From a virus, in the IMG/VR virus record IMGVR_UViG_3300006853_000031, positions 1-39,377 of that record: a stretch of DNA of 39,377 bases; one strand, written 5' to 3'. Within the stretch, counting starts at the first letter, position 1. The number at the start of each line of letters is the position of its first letter. This document shows positions 15,279 to 23,829 of the stretch, in pieces. The notes beneath the pieces were generated by a model. It saw nothing but the letters and a program-made list of their open reading frames with translations, was not told the origin of the DNA and did no database searches. The position numbers and the translations under genes were made by a program.

Positions 15279-17258
15279 ATGGCTTTCACTTGGGATGATA
15301 CAAAGGTTGACGATCTCGTTCTCGGTACTAACCAGTATGAGGCGAAGAGTCACCAGCTCGATACGGCACGGGCCGATCAGGAACGCCAGTTAGGGCTGGA
15401 TAGTCGTAATCAGCAGCTTGGCTTGGGGCAGACCCTTCAGAACCAAATTGCAGGGAAGGGGCCAAGTGTCGCGCAGACCCAGATGGCCCAGGGTGCCCGT
15501 ACGGCCATGGCGGCGGCTGCGTCCGGACGCGGTACCAACCAGGCCCTTGCACAGCGCAATGCGGCCGACATCGCAACCCAGACCAACGCCCAGGCGGCGC
15601 AACTTAGAGCCGGCGAGCAGATCGCCGCACAGAAGCAGTACTCGGACCTCATCCAAGCCCAGCGGATGCAGGACCTACTTGCCCGCGGCTACTCCGTCGA
15701 TGAGGCCAAGGCGCAGTTGGCATACTACGGCCAACTCCAGGCGGCACAATTGAAAGCCGGATCGGAAAACGCCGCAAACGCTCAGAGGGGCGTCGGCGCA
15801 ATTGCAACTATGGCCGGTGGACTCATTCCTTCGGACATTACTTATAAGGAGGATATCGAGCCGGTAGGTACTGGCCTGCGACCCGGGCCGGCCCGTGCGT
15901 CAATGCTCGAAAGTCGCGGTACGCCCGGGATTACGACCGGCGGTGGAATGCAAACGCTCCAAATGTCGAATCCGCGTGGAGATTATTACGGACAGGGTGA
16001 CTTCGCCCCCGAGCAGCCCTACCCAAATTCGCCTGCACCAAGCGGTCCGAGAGGACCTTCCGCCGGACAGAAGGTAGGACTTGGCCTAATGGGGTTCGGG
16101 GCCGGACTCAGCGGAAACAGTTCGGCATATAATGCCGCGCTCTCGAAAATCCAAGAGCAACAAGCATCGTCACAAAATCCGTACACCGCCGACCAGGATG
16201 GAGCCAAGGCCGACCGTAATTCCGGACCGGGGTTGGGCGGTGGTTTGATGGCGTTTGGCAGCCAACTTTCGGACAAGACGACAAAGGCAGAAATCCAGGA
16301 CCTGCGTAAAGAGAATTCCCTACTCAAGCGCGCGATGCCCGGCGTAGCCCAGATGGCACCGGCCGGCACGGCCCCGCTATCCCCCGAACAGCGCGCGGAA
16401 GGTGAGTCCCAGTTTCAACAGTACGAACGCAAGTCGCCCGCGATTGCAAACGAGATCTTTACCACGACGATCCCCCCGCTCGACCAGACACAGAATCGCC
16501 CCGAGGTACATAAGGCCGCGGCGGCCGACTATGCCCTGCGTCTCGCACAGTTCCAAAAGAACTTCCAGGACAGCCAACGCGATCTCAAGGCCATCCAGGC
16601 CGCGCGCCAAATCGAAGCCGACCGCATCGGTACCCAGAGCGCCCCACCGATCGAAGAAGTCGTAATGAGCGACGTTAATGCCAAGCAGGTCGAAAGCGAC
16701 GAGCGTATGAAGACGGATATGCGTCCGCTACTTGACTCAATCAAGGCGCGCGGGCGTGAGATGCGCGGGGAAGTATCGCCCGGTTCAACCGCAAGCTACG
16801 GCGGGCCGGCGTCTTCGTCGACTGCATCATTTCCGCTCACTGAGCAAGCCGCCGAAATCCCGGCCTACAAGTTCCGTTACAAGGAGCCCTACGCACAGCA
16901 ATACGGCGAAGGCCCGCGCGTGGGCGTGATGGCACAGGACCTCGAACGGGTACCGGCAACGGCACCGACGGTACAAACGGGTCCTGACGGGCTAAAGCGT
17001 GTCGATGCGGGCCAGCTCACCATGACCAACACGGCGATGATTTCGGACCTTGCACGCCGGCTCGGCGAGTTCGAAAAGATGGCCGCACTGAAGGAGAAGG
17101 GTGCGTCCAAAGCCAAGCCGAAGGATAAGGCAACTGACCAAGACATCATCGATGCGATACGTGCATTGAAGAGCGAGATGCCGCGTCCCGAGGCGGCACA
17201 GTTCGGACCACCGGCGAACGATGTCGGTTCCGACGTACGCATGAAGCGGGCTTACTAA
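15279..17258 (+). CDS. Internal virion protein with S74-type chaperone region
   Basis: 659 residues. The N-terminal 180 residues are Ala/Gln-rich helix (QGARTAMAAAASGRGTNQAL, QAAQLRAGEQIAAQKQYSDL), typical of DNA-ejection proteins. Residues 473-600 have the signature of peptidase S74/intramolecular chaperones: SDERMKTDM (473-481), IPAYKFRYKEP (527-537), RVGVMAQDLERVP (547-559), a VD and TNTAMISDLARRL. In this family the Ser and the Lys five residues later (S473, K478) form the self-cleavage dyad. Four more SDxxxK motifs occur at 185, 331, 464 and 651. S74 regions usually end tail fibres; here one sits between the tail hub and the ejection proteins. It probably helps trimerise or mature an internal protein. 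Confidence 0.75.
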   Translation: MAFTWDDTKVDDLVLGTNQYEAKSHQLDTARADQERQLGLDSRNQQLGLGQTLQNQIAGKGPSVAQTQMAQGARTAMAAAASGRGTNQALAQRNAADIATQTNAQAAQLRAGEQIAAQKQYSDLIQAQRMQDLLARGYSVDEAKAQLAYYGQLQAAQLKAGSENAANAQRGVGAIATMAGGLIPSDITYKEDIEPVGTGLRPGPARASMLESRGTPGITTGGGMQTLQMSNPRGDYYGQGDFAPEQPYPNSPAPSGPRGPSAGQKVGLGLMGFGAGLSGNSSAYNAALSKIQEQQASSQNPYTADQDGAKADRNSGPGLGGGLMAFGSQLSDKTTKAEIQDLRKENSLLKRAMPGVAQMAPAGTAPLSPEQRAEGESQFQQYERKSPAIANEIFTTTIPPLDQTQNRPEVHKAAAADYALRLAQFQKNFQDSQRDLKAIQAARQIEADRIGTQSAPPIEEVVMSDVNAKQVESDERMKTDMRPLLDSIKARGREMRGEVSPGSTASYGGPASSSTASFPLTEQAAEIPAYKFRYKEPYAQQYGEGPRVGVMAQDLERVPATAPTVQTGPDGLKRVDAGQLTMTNTAMISDLARRLGEFEKMAALKEKGASKAKPKDKATDQDIIDAIRALKSEMPRPEAAQFGPPANDVGSDVRMKRAY

Positions 17259-17273
17259 AGCCCAGAAGGGAGC

Positions 17274-19310
17274 ATGGCGTTTATCCCCAATCCCAACGGC
17301 ACGTTTCAAGTAACGGATGCCGATGGCAATGAAATAGCAAACGATGTACCGCCGGAATGGGTTCCGTCGGATGTAATATCGCAACTTGCCTCAGCGGGTC
17401 GCACGGTCGCCCAAGCTGCACCCGAACCACCGCCGGAGCCCGCGCCGAGTCTGTATAATCCGGTTAGCCCACCGGTCATACCAGAACCAGAATCACCCGA
17501 GCTGGCATCTAATCCGCCGCAAGCCGCTTCGCCGTTCAAGCTAGACGTACGCCCGCTCCCACCTCGCAACGCTAGCGACCTGCCGCAAATTACGAGCGTT
17601 GAAGGCGGAGATCAACCGTTGTTTAGTGGTGCTCCGTCTTCGGCTGGTTCGCAAAAAATGCCGAAGTGGGCCGAGCAAAGATTCAACAATCCTAACCCAT
17701 ACGGCGTAGAGGTTACTCAACCGAGTGCACCGGCTGCACCGCCGACTGTCTCGGGTAAGATGGGTGCACAAGTCGGAGCCGGAGGGCCGGACTTGGCGTC
17801 GGAGATGCATCGCGACGTCGTAAATGAGGCGCTGACCGGTCGGAACGTCTACTCGCCGGGACGAAAGGAAGGCGACGTACTTCAAAGCTTCTCGGTCGAA
17901 CGCCAACGCCCATTACCAGAAGACGTCAAGCTCGGGCAGGCGATGGCGTATCAGAATGCGATCGATACGGCGCGTACCAATGCCGCGGCCCTGTCGGACG
18001 CACAGACACAACTTGCGCTTGGGTATGAGAAACAGCGCGATGCAGCCAAGAAACAACTCGACGATATCAAACTTCTCGACGACCGGCGCGATGCGGCGCT
18101 TAAGCCGAAGATCGATGCGATCGATAAGCAATCCGAGGCAATTCGTACCTTCAAGATCGACCCCGACGCTTACTGGCGAAAGAAAGGTGCATTTGGAACG
18201 ATGCTGACCCGGATTGGGCTTGCACTTGGTGCATTTGGTTCGGCGCTGACCGGTACACCGGATACTGTTGCACAGATGATTCGCGGTGAAATGGACGACG
18301 AGATGACGGCCCAAAAGTCCGAACTCGACGCCATGAAATCGTCGACCGAAGCGGCGACGAACACGCTGGCCCAGATGCGCCAGATGTACCTATCGCCCGA
18401 GGCCTCTGAGCATGCTACCCGCGCGTTGCTTATGGAAAGTATGGCGGCGGAAACCCGTCGGCTCGCAGCCGAAATGGGCAGTGCCGACGCGCTGGCGAAG
18501 GGCGAAGAGATCGCGGCCAAGTTCAGTCTCGATGCCGCCGATTGGAGATCAAAGGCAGCACAGCTCGAAGGTGGCGCCCTGCGCGAACTCTTCAAGCACC
18601 AAACTGCACTGGCCGGTGGCATGGTCCACATCGGGCCTCGGAACAAAGCCGAACAATTGATGGTCTTCAAGAAGGTTGGAGACGTGTGGGGAATCAGTAC
18701 GGCACAGGCCGTAAACCTCTGGGCAGATCCGAACGCCAGCATGCCTGCAACGAAAGAAGAGGCGGCAATGCGTCAGCAGGCCCAGAAGCTGCAGTTCCAA
18801 GTAAATCAGACTTCGCTAAGAGATCCCGAAACTGGGCTCAGACTTTATGCACCGAACAAGGAGCGCGCCGACAAGTGGGCGATCGGATTTCCGGCTCTAG
18901 TTGAGATGAAGCGGAACCTTATAGAGATCAAAGAGATCTATAAGAAGGACCCAACTGGTATCTCCGCTGGTTACAACACTAAGCTGAGAGGACAGATCTC
19001 GGCGAAGGTCTCAAACGCGCTCTCAAACGCGAAAAACGCAATCGTTGGCGATGCCATTCAGAAGGAAGAAGCAGAGCGCCTTTCTTCCATGACCGGTAAA
19101 TCGGCCACGGACTTCATTAACTTTGTTAACGAAGAGGCGCAGTGGAACGAAGGTATCAATCTCATCGACCAGCGCATCCGCGATATTCGCGCCCAGCTTA
19201 GAACCGAAGACGACGCCTATGCGGTTCCGGTGGGGCCTCCGCCGGGCGAAAAACAATTCAAAATCCCCGCGGGCGCCGTACCGGTAAAGCCGGCACCTAA
19301 GCCAGAATAA
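17274..19310 (+). CDS. Internal virion (ejection) protein, 678 aa
   Basis: Starts at ATG 17274 behind AAGGGAGC. A short beta start (FQVTDADGNEIANDVPPEW) leads into a Pro/Glu-rich linker (about residues 45-100). Then comes a long coiled coil (about 235-300, with KKQLDDIKLLDDRRDAALKP) and a Gly-rich apolar helix KGAFGTMLTRIGLALGAFGS (305-324) that could insert into membrane. A mostly helical C-terminal half follows (MAAETRRLAAEMGSADALA). Long helical proteins with apolar stretches directly after the tail hub are characteristic of podovirus proteins ejected with DNA to form a trans-envelope channel. No lytic transglycosylase motif was found. Confidence 0.65.
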   Translation: MAFIPNPNGTFQVTDADGNEIANDVPPEWVPSDVISQLASAGRTVAQAAPEPPPEPAPSLYNPVSPPVIPEPESPELASNPPQAASPFKLDVRPLPPRNASDLPQITSVEGGDQPLFSGAPSSAGSQKMPKWAEQRFNNPNPYGVEVTQPSAPAAPPTVSGKMGAQVGAGGPDLASEMHRDVVNEALTGRNVYSPGRKEGDVLQSFSVERQRPLPEDVKLGQAMAYQNAIDTARTNAAALSDAQTQLALGYEKQRDAAKKQLDDIKLLDDRRDAALKPKIDAIDKQSEAIRTFKIDPDAYWRKKGAFGTMLTRIGLALGAFGSALTGTPDTVAQMIRGEMDDEMTAQKSELDAMKSSTEAATNTLAQMRQMYLSPEASEHATRALLMESMAAETRRLAAEMGSADALAKGEEIAAKFSLDAADWRSKAAQLEGGALRELFKHQTALAGGMVHIGPRNKAEQLMVFKKVGDVWGISTAQAVNLWADPNASMPATKEEAAMRQQAQKLQFQVNQTSLRDPETGLRLYAPNKERADKWAIGFPALVEMKRNLIEIKEIYKKDPTGISAGYNTKLRGQISAKVSNALSNAKNAIVGDAIQKEEAERLSSMTGKSATDFINFVNEEAQWNEGINLIDQRIRDIRAQLRTEDDAYAVPVGPPPGEKQFKIPAGAVPVKPAPKPE

Positions 19311-19311
19311 T

Positions 19312-21804
19312 ATGGCGGAACCGATTATCCCGCTAAAGGTCTACGATCCGAACGGCGTAGAGATACCCGAAGACCAAATCTCGACCCACCTAAGCCAGGG
19401 TACGGCGCGGTTTCAAAAAGATTCGATCGTTCCGATGATGGCCCCCGATGGGACCATCTGGAAGGTACCTTCCCAAAGCGCACAAGAGGCGTTGGATAGC
19501 GGCGAAGGCTGGTTGCCGGCTTCGGTTGAGACCCAGCGTGCGCGGGCCCTACACGAAGCAGCCGAAGAACACCCAATTCTCGCGGGCATTGCAGCCGGTG
19601 CGACCCAGGCCGCCGACGTAGGCACGTTCGGACAAACGAGCGTAGCGCGCGCCGTAGTCGCCCCCCAGATGGCACGGGACATCGAAGTCCTCAAAGAGGA
19701 AATGCCGGTATCGACCGCCATTGGTACGGTCGGCGGTGCGTTGATCGGTGGTGGTGCGGGTGGGGCGACCGGTCGAGCGGTTAAAGGGCTCGCCGAACTT
19801 ACCGGGGCAGCCAAATTTATCCCAGGTCTTGATACCCTAGTAACGGGTGCCGCCGGTGAGACCGGCCTGCTTACGCGCGCGGGCGCATCCGCAACCAAAT
19901 ACGGCGTAACGGGTGCCGCCGAAAGCGGGTTCTATAGCGCCGCCGAAGAAACCGCACGACAGGTACGTGGACTCGGTCCCGACCACAGTCTTTCGGTTGA
20001 AAAGATCCTTGCCGCGGGTGGCGAAGGTGCGGCAATTGGCGGCGCATTCGGGGGCATCCTAGGCGGCGCTGGTCGTATGAGCGTGGACGTCGCGGCCGCG
20101 CATATGAGTCCGAACATACTCGCCCTGAAGGCCGCGGGTATGACCCAGGCCCAGATCAAGACGATCGTCAAGAACAACCCGCCCGAGATCGTCGACTCGA
20201 TCGTCCGTACGATTAAGGAAGAGCCCGGGATCATCAAACCGTTTAACACGGTAAAGGAATCGGCCGAAGCGGCGGTTGCGGCACGGGAACGGGTGGGCAA
20301 GCAGATCGGCTCGCTCATCAAACAGATCGACGAAACGGGCTACAAGCCCGATACAACCAAGATCAAGGCCGACGTCCAAGAACTAATCGACGGCCTGCGC
20401 GCCAAAAACATCAAAGCCGATACCAAGATCGCCCGTAAGCTTGAGGACTGGCAGACCGACCTGGAGTCAAAAACCACTCTTTCGGACTTACATGGCTTCC
20501 GCCAGCGGTTCGATAACGAAATCCAGGCCGTCTGGAATAAGAAGAAAGACAAGGCGATCGACACCGCGTACAAGAAGTTCCGAGGGATCCTAGAGACCGG
20601 CACCGACGGGAAGGGTGGTATTGAAGGGATTGTAGACGATGCGGTCAACCGGGCTGCCTTGGCGGGCGATACTCCCCTTGCGACCAACTATCTCGCACTT
20701 AAGCAGAAGTACTTCGGTCTGAATAAGGCCGCGACCGATCTCAAAGAAAGTGCCGCCGCCACGGCCGTCAAGGATGCCCTGGGTACGGGCGATCTCCTAA
20801 GGGTGGGAATAGGCACCGGTACGGCCGCCCTACACGGCCTAGGAGGGCTTATGTCGGCCGGGGTGGGGTTGGCCACCGACCTGGCCTGGAGGGCCGTTAA
20901 AAGCCGTAATACGGCCGCCCTGCTGGTCCGCGCGGCCGAGTCCGTAAAAGGCGGGGTAGACGCCACCACCGGCAAGATTGCCAACTCGGTCGGCCAGACC
21001 CTCACCACCGGCGCCTCCCAGCTCGTCCAGAAGGTCCCGACGGCCACGGGTAAGATCATAACCAGATACCAACAGAGCAGCGACACGGCGCAGCAAATCC
21101 GGGCCAACCCCGAACTAGCCGTATCCAAGGCCGCTCAGGTGGTTAGACCCCTAACCGTGCTCGACCCCAACCTAGGCCGGGCGGCGGGTAAAACGGTCGC
21201 GGACGACCTGAAATGGCTTTCCGATAAACTTCCACCCCCTGGTACTAACTCGGTCTTTTCGACCAAGGCCATGGGGTTGGGTGCGTCCGGCGGTAAGGGC
21301 AAGAAGGGTAAGGGGAAGGAGAAGGGTATAGACACGTTGGCCAATACCGCCACCCCGGCTCGCGTGAGCATAACCGCTGCGTCAAAGTTCACTCGCGCCG
21401 AAAGCGCATTGAGGGACCCGGTGGGCGCACTTAAGAACGTAAATAGCAAGGGTATTCTTGGCCCAGAGACCGCGGAGGTATTCCAGGTCCGCCGTCCGGC
21501 ACTGCAGGAGCAGGTACGGAACGAGATGGGTGCAAAGATCGCGGATATGGCCGAGCGGGGGCTTAAACCGTCGCGCGTGTCGCGGATCCAGATGTCGCTG
21601 ATTTCGGGTGCACCGCTCGATTCGACAATGGAGCCGGCCTTCATCAAGAGTGTCCAAGGCTTTTGGGCCAAAGAGCGCGAGAAGGTTGCACAGGCCCCGC
21701 AGACACCGCCGAGGCGTGAGACATCGAAACGGACGCGCGACCGGGCTCGTAGTCAATTGAGTGCCGGTGATGCAGTTGAAGACGATTCGGGGGAGATTGG
21801 TTGA
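19312..21804 (+). CDS. Internal virion (ejection) protein with apolar Gly/Ala helices, 830 aa
   Basis: An N-terminal module (PLKVYDPNGVEIPEDQISTH, then TIWKVPSQSAQEALDSGEGW) resembles the start of the 17274-19310 product and looks like a shared docking motif. Several Gly/Ala-rich apolar segments follow (AIGTVGGALIGGGAGGATG about 136-154; GEGAAIGGAFGGILGGAG about 239-256; LHGLGGLMSAGVGLATDL about 507-524), suited to membrane insertion. Long charged coiled coils separate them (e.g. KIKADVQELIDGLRAKNIKA), and the C-terminus is basic (RRETSKRTRDRARSQLS). The features fit a pore or channel protein ejected at infection. Its stop overlaps the next ATG (TGATG at 21802-21806). Confidence 0.65.
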   Translation: MAEPIIPLKVYDPNGVEIPEDQISTHLSQGTARFQKDSIVPMMAPDGTIWKVPSQSAQEALDSGEGWLPASVETQRARALHEAAEEHPILAGIAAGATQAADVGTFGQTSVARAVVAPQMARDIEVLKEEMPVSTAIGTVGGALIGGGAGGATGRAVKGLAELTGAAKFIPGLDTLVTGAAGETGLLTRAGASATKYGVTGAAESGFYSAAEETARQVRGLGPDHSLSVEKILAAGGEGAAIGGAFGGILGGAGRMSVDVAAAHMSPNILALKAAGMTQAQIKTIVKNNPPEIVDSIVRTIKEEPGIIKPFNTVKESAEAAVAARERVGKQIGSLIKQIDETGYKPDTTKIKADVQELIDGLRAKNIKADTKIARKLEDWQTDLESKTTLSDLHGFRQRFDNEIQAVWNKKKDKAIDTAYKKFRGILETGTDGKGGIEGIVDDAVNRAALAGDTPLATNYLALKQKYFGLNKAATDLKESAAATAVKDALGTGDLLRVGIGTGTAALHGLGGLMSAGVGLATDLAWRAVKSRNTAALLVRAAESVKGGVDATTGKIANSVGQTLTTGASQLVQKVPTATGKIITRYQQSSDTAQQIRANPELAVSKAAQVVRPLTVLDPNLGRAAGKTVADDLKWLSDKLPPPGTNSVFSTKAMGLGASGGKGKKGKGKEKGIDTLANTATPARVSITAASKFTRAESALRDPVGALKNVNSKGILGPETAEVFQVRRPALQEQVRNEMGAKIADMAERGLKPSRVSRIQMSLISGAPLDSTMEPAFIKSVQGFWAKEREKVAQAPQTPPRRETSKRTRDRARSQLSAGDAVEDDSGEIG

Positions 21805-21983
21805 TGTCCGAGTACAAGGTAAGCGGAAAACTCGGAAGCGGTGCCAGATACAAACACCTGGTCGCCGCCTTGAAGAAGAAGGGCGCGAAGAATCCTGGGG
21901 CGCTCGCTGGATATATTGGGCGCAAGCGTTGGGGGAATAAACGCATGGCTAAGATGGCTGCGGCCGGTCGGAAGGAAGGCTAA
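21804..21983 (+). CDS. Small very basic protein, 59 aa
   Basis: Starts at ATG 21804, overlapping the upstream stop (TGATG); a TTG three bases earlier is less likely. The sequence runs YKVSGKLGSGARYKHLVAAL then KKKGAKNPGALAGYIGRKRW and ends in MAKMAAAGRKEG, a pattern I know from many phage genomes as an unnamed small basic protein, possibly DNA-binding or packaged. The 3' end overlaps the end of the convergent HNH gene by about 35 nt. Together with the 50-residue basic protein at 22518-22670 it may once have formed an uninterrupted pair. Confidence 0.65.
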   Translation: MSEYKVSGKLGSGARYKHLVAALKKKGAKNPGALAGYIGRKRWGNKRMAKMAAAGRKEG

Positions 21984-22461
21984 TGTACCGACCTGTCTTC
22001 GGGTCTCTTCTGTTGGCATTGTGATGTTGCCGATGACAACGACAGCACAAAGTTTCCAAGTTCTCGAGCCGGTTATCGTACCGATCTTCGTTCTTATGAT
22101 GAACCTGAAGTTTCTTCACAGAACCACATCTTTCGCAGTTAGACTTTTTAAGTCTTCTGTAGGTTTGGATTCCTCCCCTCCATCCGGAATTGTTTTTTCC
22201 GACTCCGAATTTGCCCTTTCTTTCGCGCATTTGTCTCTCAGCAAGGCATTTGCGAGAACAGGTAACTCTGCTCAGAACGCCACATACCGGAACTTCGAAA
22301 GCGGTAGAACATTCGGGACAGATCAGAATCTGGCGATTCTTGTTCTTTCCGGCGACGGTTGCCAAACAGACGCAACGCCTAGAACAGAACTTACCCGGTC
22401 CGCCGGCTCCCTTTCGCCGGGAAAATTCTTTTCCGCATCGATTACACACATGCTTAATCAT
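21949..22461 (-). CDS. HNH homing-type endonuclease with zinc fingers
   Basis: 170 residues from ATG 22461 (MIKHVCNRCG). ATGs at 22470, 22491 and 22506 extend it slightly; none has a clear ribosome-binding site. Two treble-clef-like zinc fingers, C6-x2-C9...C26-x3-C30 and C48-x2-C51...C68-x3-C72, are followed by an HNH nuclease core. The core has C109-x2-C112, H121-H122, DNRLENLETLC with N130, and CRCHRQHH (C140, C142, H146, H147). These proteins cut DNA at or near the empty allele and spread by homing. It is on the opposite strand, visibly richer in A+T than its neighbours, and wedged between two small basic-protein genes, all signs of recent insertion. Confidence 0.9.
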   Translation of the reverse strand: MIKHVCNRCGKEFSRRKGAGGPGKFCSRRCVCLATVAGKNKNRQILICPECSTAFEVPVCGVLSRVTCSRKCLAERQMRERKGKFGVGKNNSGWRGGIQTYRRLKKSNCERCGSVKKLQVHHKNEDRYDNRLENLETLCCRCHRQHHNANRRDPKTGRYISLPSDRPQPS

Positions 22462-22517
22462 CGTGGCCATTTTTGGCCATTTAACCAGCATTCTTTGGTC
22501 TGGCAAGGGGGCCTGTA

Positions 22518-22670
22518 ATGCCCCTTATCAAGTCCGCCAAAAAGTCGGCCGTATCGGCCAATATTCGTACGGAAATGTCCGCGGGAAAACCGCAGCGTCA
22601 GGCAGTGGCAATCGCCCTTAGCGTCGCCAGAAAAGCGAAGAAAGGCAAGGTGCGGGGGAAAAAGAAGTAA
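22518..22670 (+). CDS. Small basic protein of DUF6496-like type, 50 aa
   Basis: Too short for many gene finders but clearly coding. It starts MPLIKSAKKSAVSANIRTEM, has the conserved core AGKPQRQAVAIALSVARKA and a Lys-rich tail KKGKVRGKKK. I recognise the pattern of the widespread 40-70-residue phage and bacterial family (DUF6496-type), whose function is unknown but whose positive charge suggests nucleic-acid contact. The stop TAA shares its last A with the next ATG (22670). The HNH gene ends upstream of it on the other strand. Confidence 0.75.
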   Translation: MPLIKSAKKSAVSANIRTEMSAGKPQRQAVAIALSVARKAKKGKVRGKKK

Positions 22671-23074
22671 TGAGCTCAGCAGTAGAAGTAAAAGCACAAG
22701 CGGTACGTGCGCCCACGAGCGACGGTACCAACCCGTCGACCGTACGACGTTACACCCTCGATCTTGCCGCACGCAGCGATGCGGTGCCGGTCGCATGGCA
22801 GGGCCAGTACGTAACCATAAAGGCCATCGGGGCCGACTGTTACTGGTTTTTCTCACATGTCTCGACGGCGTTGCCGGATGCTTCAACCGCGAAGGGTAAC
22901 GATGGTAACCCCAGTGCCGCCATGGGATGGCTGCTTCGCGATGGTGAGGTTATGGACGTACTCGTACCCCGTGCACCACGTGCGCCAAGTACAAACGACA
23001 CCATTTACTTCGCACGCGACGGCTCGGCGGATGATGCATCGGTGTGGATGCGGCTGTCTAGCGGGGATGCATGA
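22670..23074 (+). CDS. Hypothetical virion protein, 134 aa
   Basis: Beta-rich (VAWQGQYVTIKAIGADCYWF, MDVLVPRAPRAPSTNDTIYF, DDASVWMRLSSG), no family recognised. The fold looks like small tail or head appendage proteins that bracket fibre genes, here immediately before a lectin-like protein and a tail spike. Joined to its neighbours by TAATG at 22668-22672 and ATGA at 23071-23074. Confidence 0.55.
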   Translation: MSSAVEVKAQAVRAPTSDGTNPSTVRRYTLDLAARSDAVPVAWQGQYVTIKAIGADCYWFFSHVSTALPDASTAKGNDGNPSAAMGWLLRDGEVMDVLVPRAPRAPSTNDTIYFARDGSADDASVWMRLSSGDA

Positions 23075-23829
23075 TCCATCGGCGCGGTGGTAGCGAGGGG
23101 ATTCCGGCGGGTATTACGGCACATGCGCCGGTCATAATTCCAAATCCGTTGGATCTCGGCGGTCTTGTTGTGTGGTTGGTTGCGAGCGACGCAACCGGCG
23201 GCGGTACCTACACTTGGCCGAATCGCGGAACTCTGGGTAACTGGACGCAGTCGACTGCAGGTAACCAACCCGCAACTCCGGTCAGTTGGCAGGGCCAACA
23301 AGCCGTAACATTCACTTATCCTGCGGCCGATGCGACCAAAGATTGGTTGGACGGTCCGAGTTTGGCCGCTCTTACTGCCGGACATGCCTACGTTGTAATG
23401 CAAAAGGACGCAGATCCATCAACAGCCGGCGATGGGGTTGGCGGACTGTGGCTAATCGGTACGGATGCACTGGCCTCGCATGTCCCGTTTTCGGACGGTA
23501 CGATCTTTGACGATTTCGGGTCTACCGCACGAAAAGCAACCGTTAATCCAACTGCTTCGTTGGCGTCCCCGTGTATTTACGAAACGATTTCTACATCGAG
23601 CGAATGGACAAACTTTTTAAACGGTGGGCAACTATTTACAACTGGAACCAATACCGTCGCATTCAGTGCAACCCCCAGAATCGGGGCCGATGCCACCGGG
23701 AACAACGTTGGTATGTCTGGTAAGATTGGAGAGGTAATTGTCTTCGACCACAAGCTGACAAACCCACAACGCAGTGGCGTACTCCAGTACCTTTCCAACA
23801 AATACACAATTTCGGTAACACTTCCGTAA
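23071..23829 (+). CDS. LamG/concanavalin-like lectin domain protein
   Basis: 252 residues. The pattern of a LamG-type jelly roll is visible. A first strand DLGGLVVWLVASDATGG precedes PNRGTLGNWTQS, and SWQGQQAVTFTYPAADATKD follows. The characteristic ending is GKIGEVIVFDHKLTNPQRSG and LQYLSNKYT, the 'E.iiydraLs..er..l..yL..ky' signature. Such domains bind carbohydrate and are common on phage fibres. Adjacent to the tail spike gene (TAATG at 23827-23831), so it probably forms part of the host-recognition apparatus. No enzymatic residues are evident. Confidence 0.8.
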   Translation: MIHRRGGSEGIPAGITAHAPVIIPNPLDLGGLVVWLVASDATGGGTYTWPNRGTLGNWTQSTAGNQPATPVSWQGQQAVTFTYPAADATKDWLDGPSLAALTAGHAYVVMQKDADPSTAGDGVGGLWLIGTDALASHVPFSDGTIFDDFGSTARKATVNPTASLASPCIYETISTSSEWTNFLNGGQLFTTGTNTVAFSATPRIGADATGNNVGMSGKIGEVIVFDHKLTNPQRSGVLQYLSNKYTISVTLP

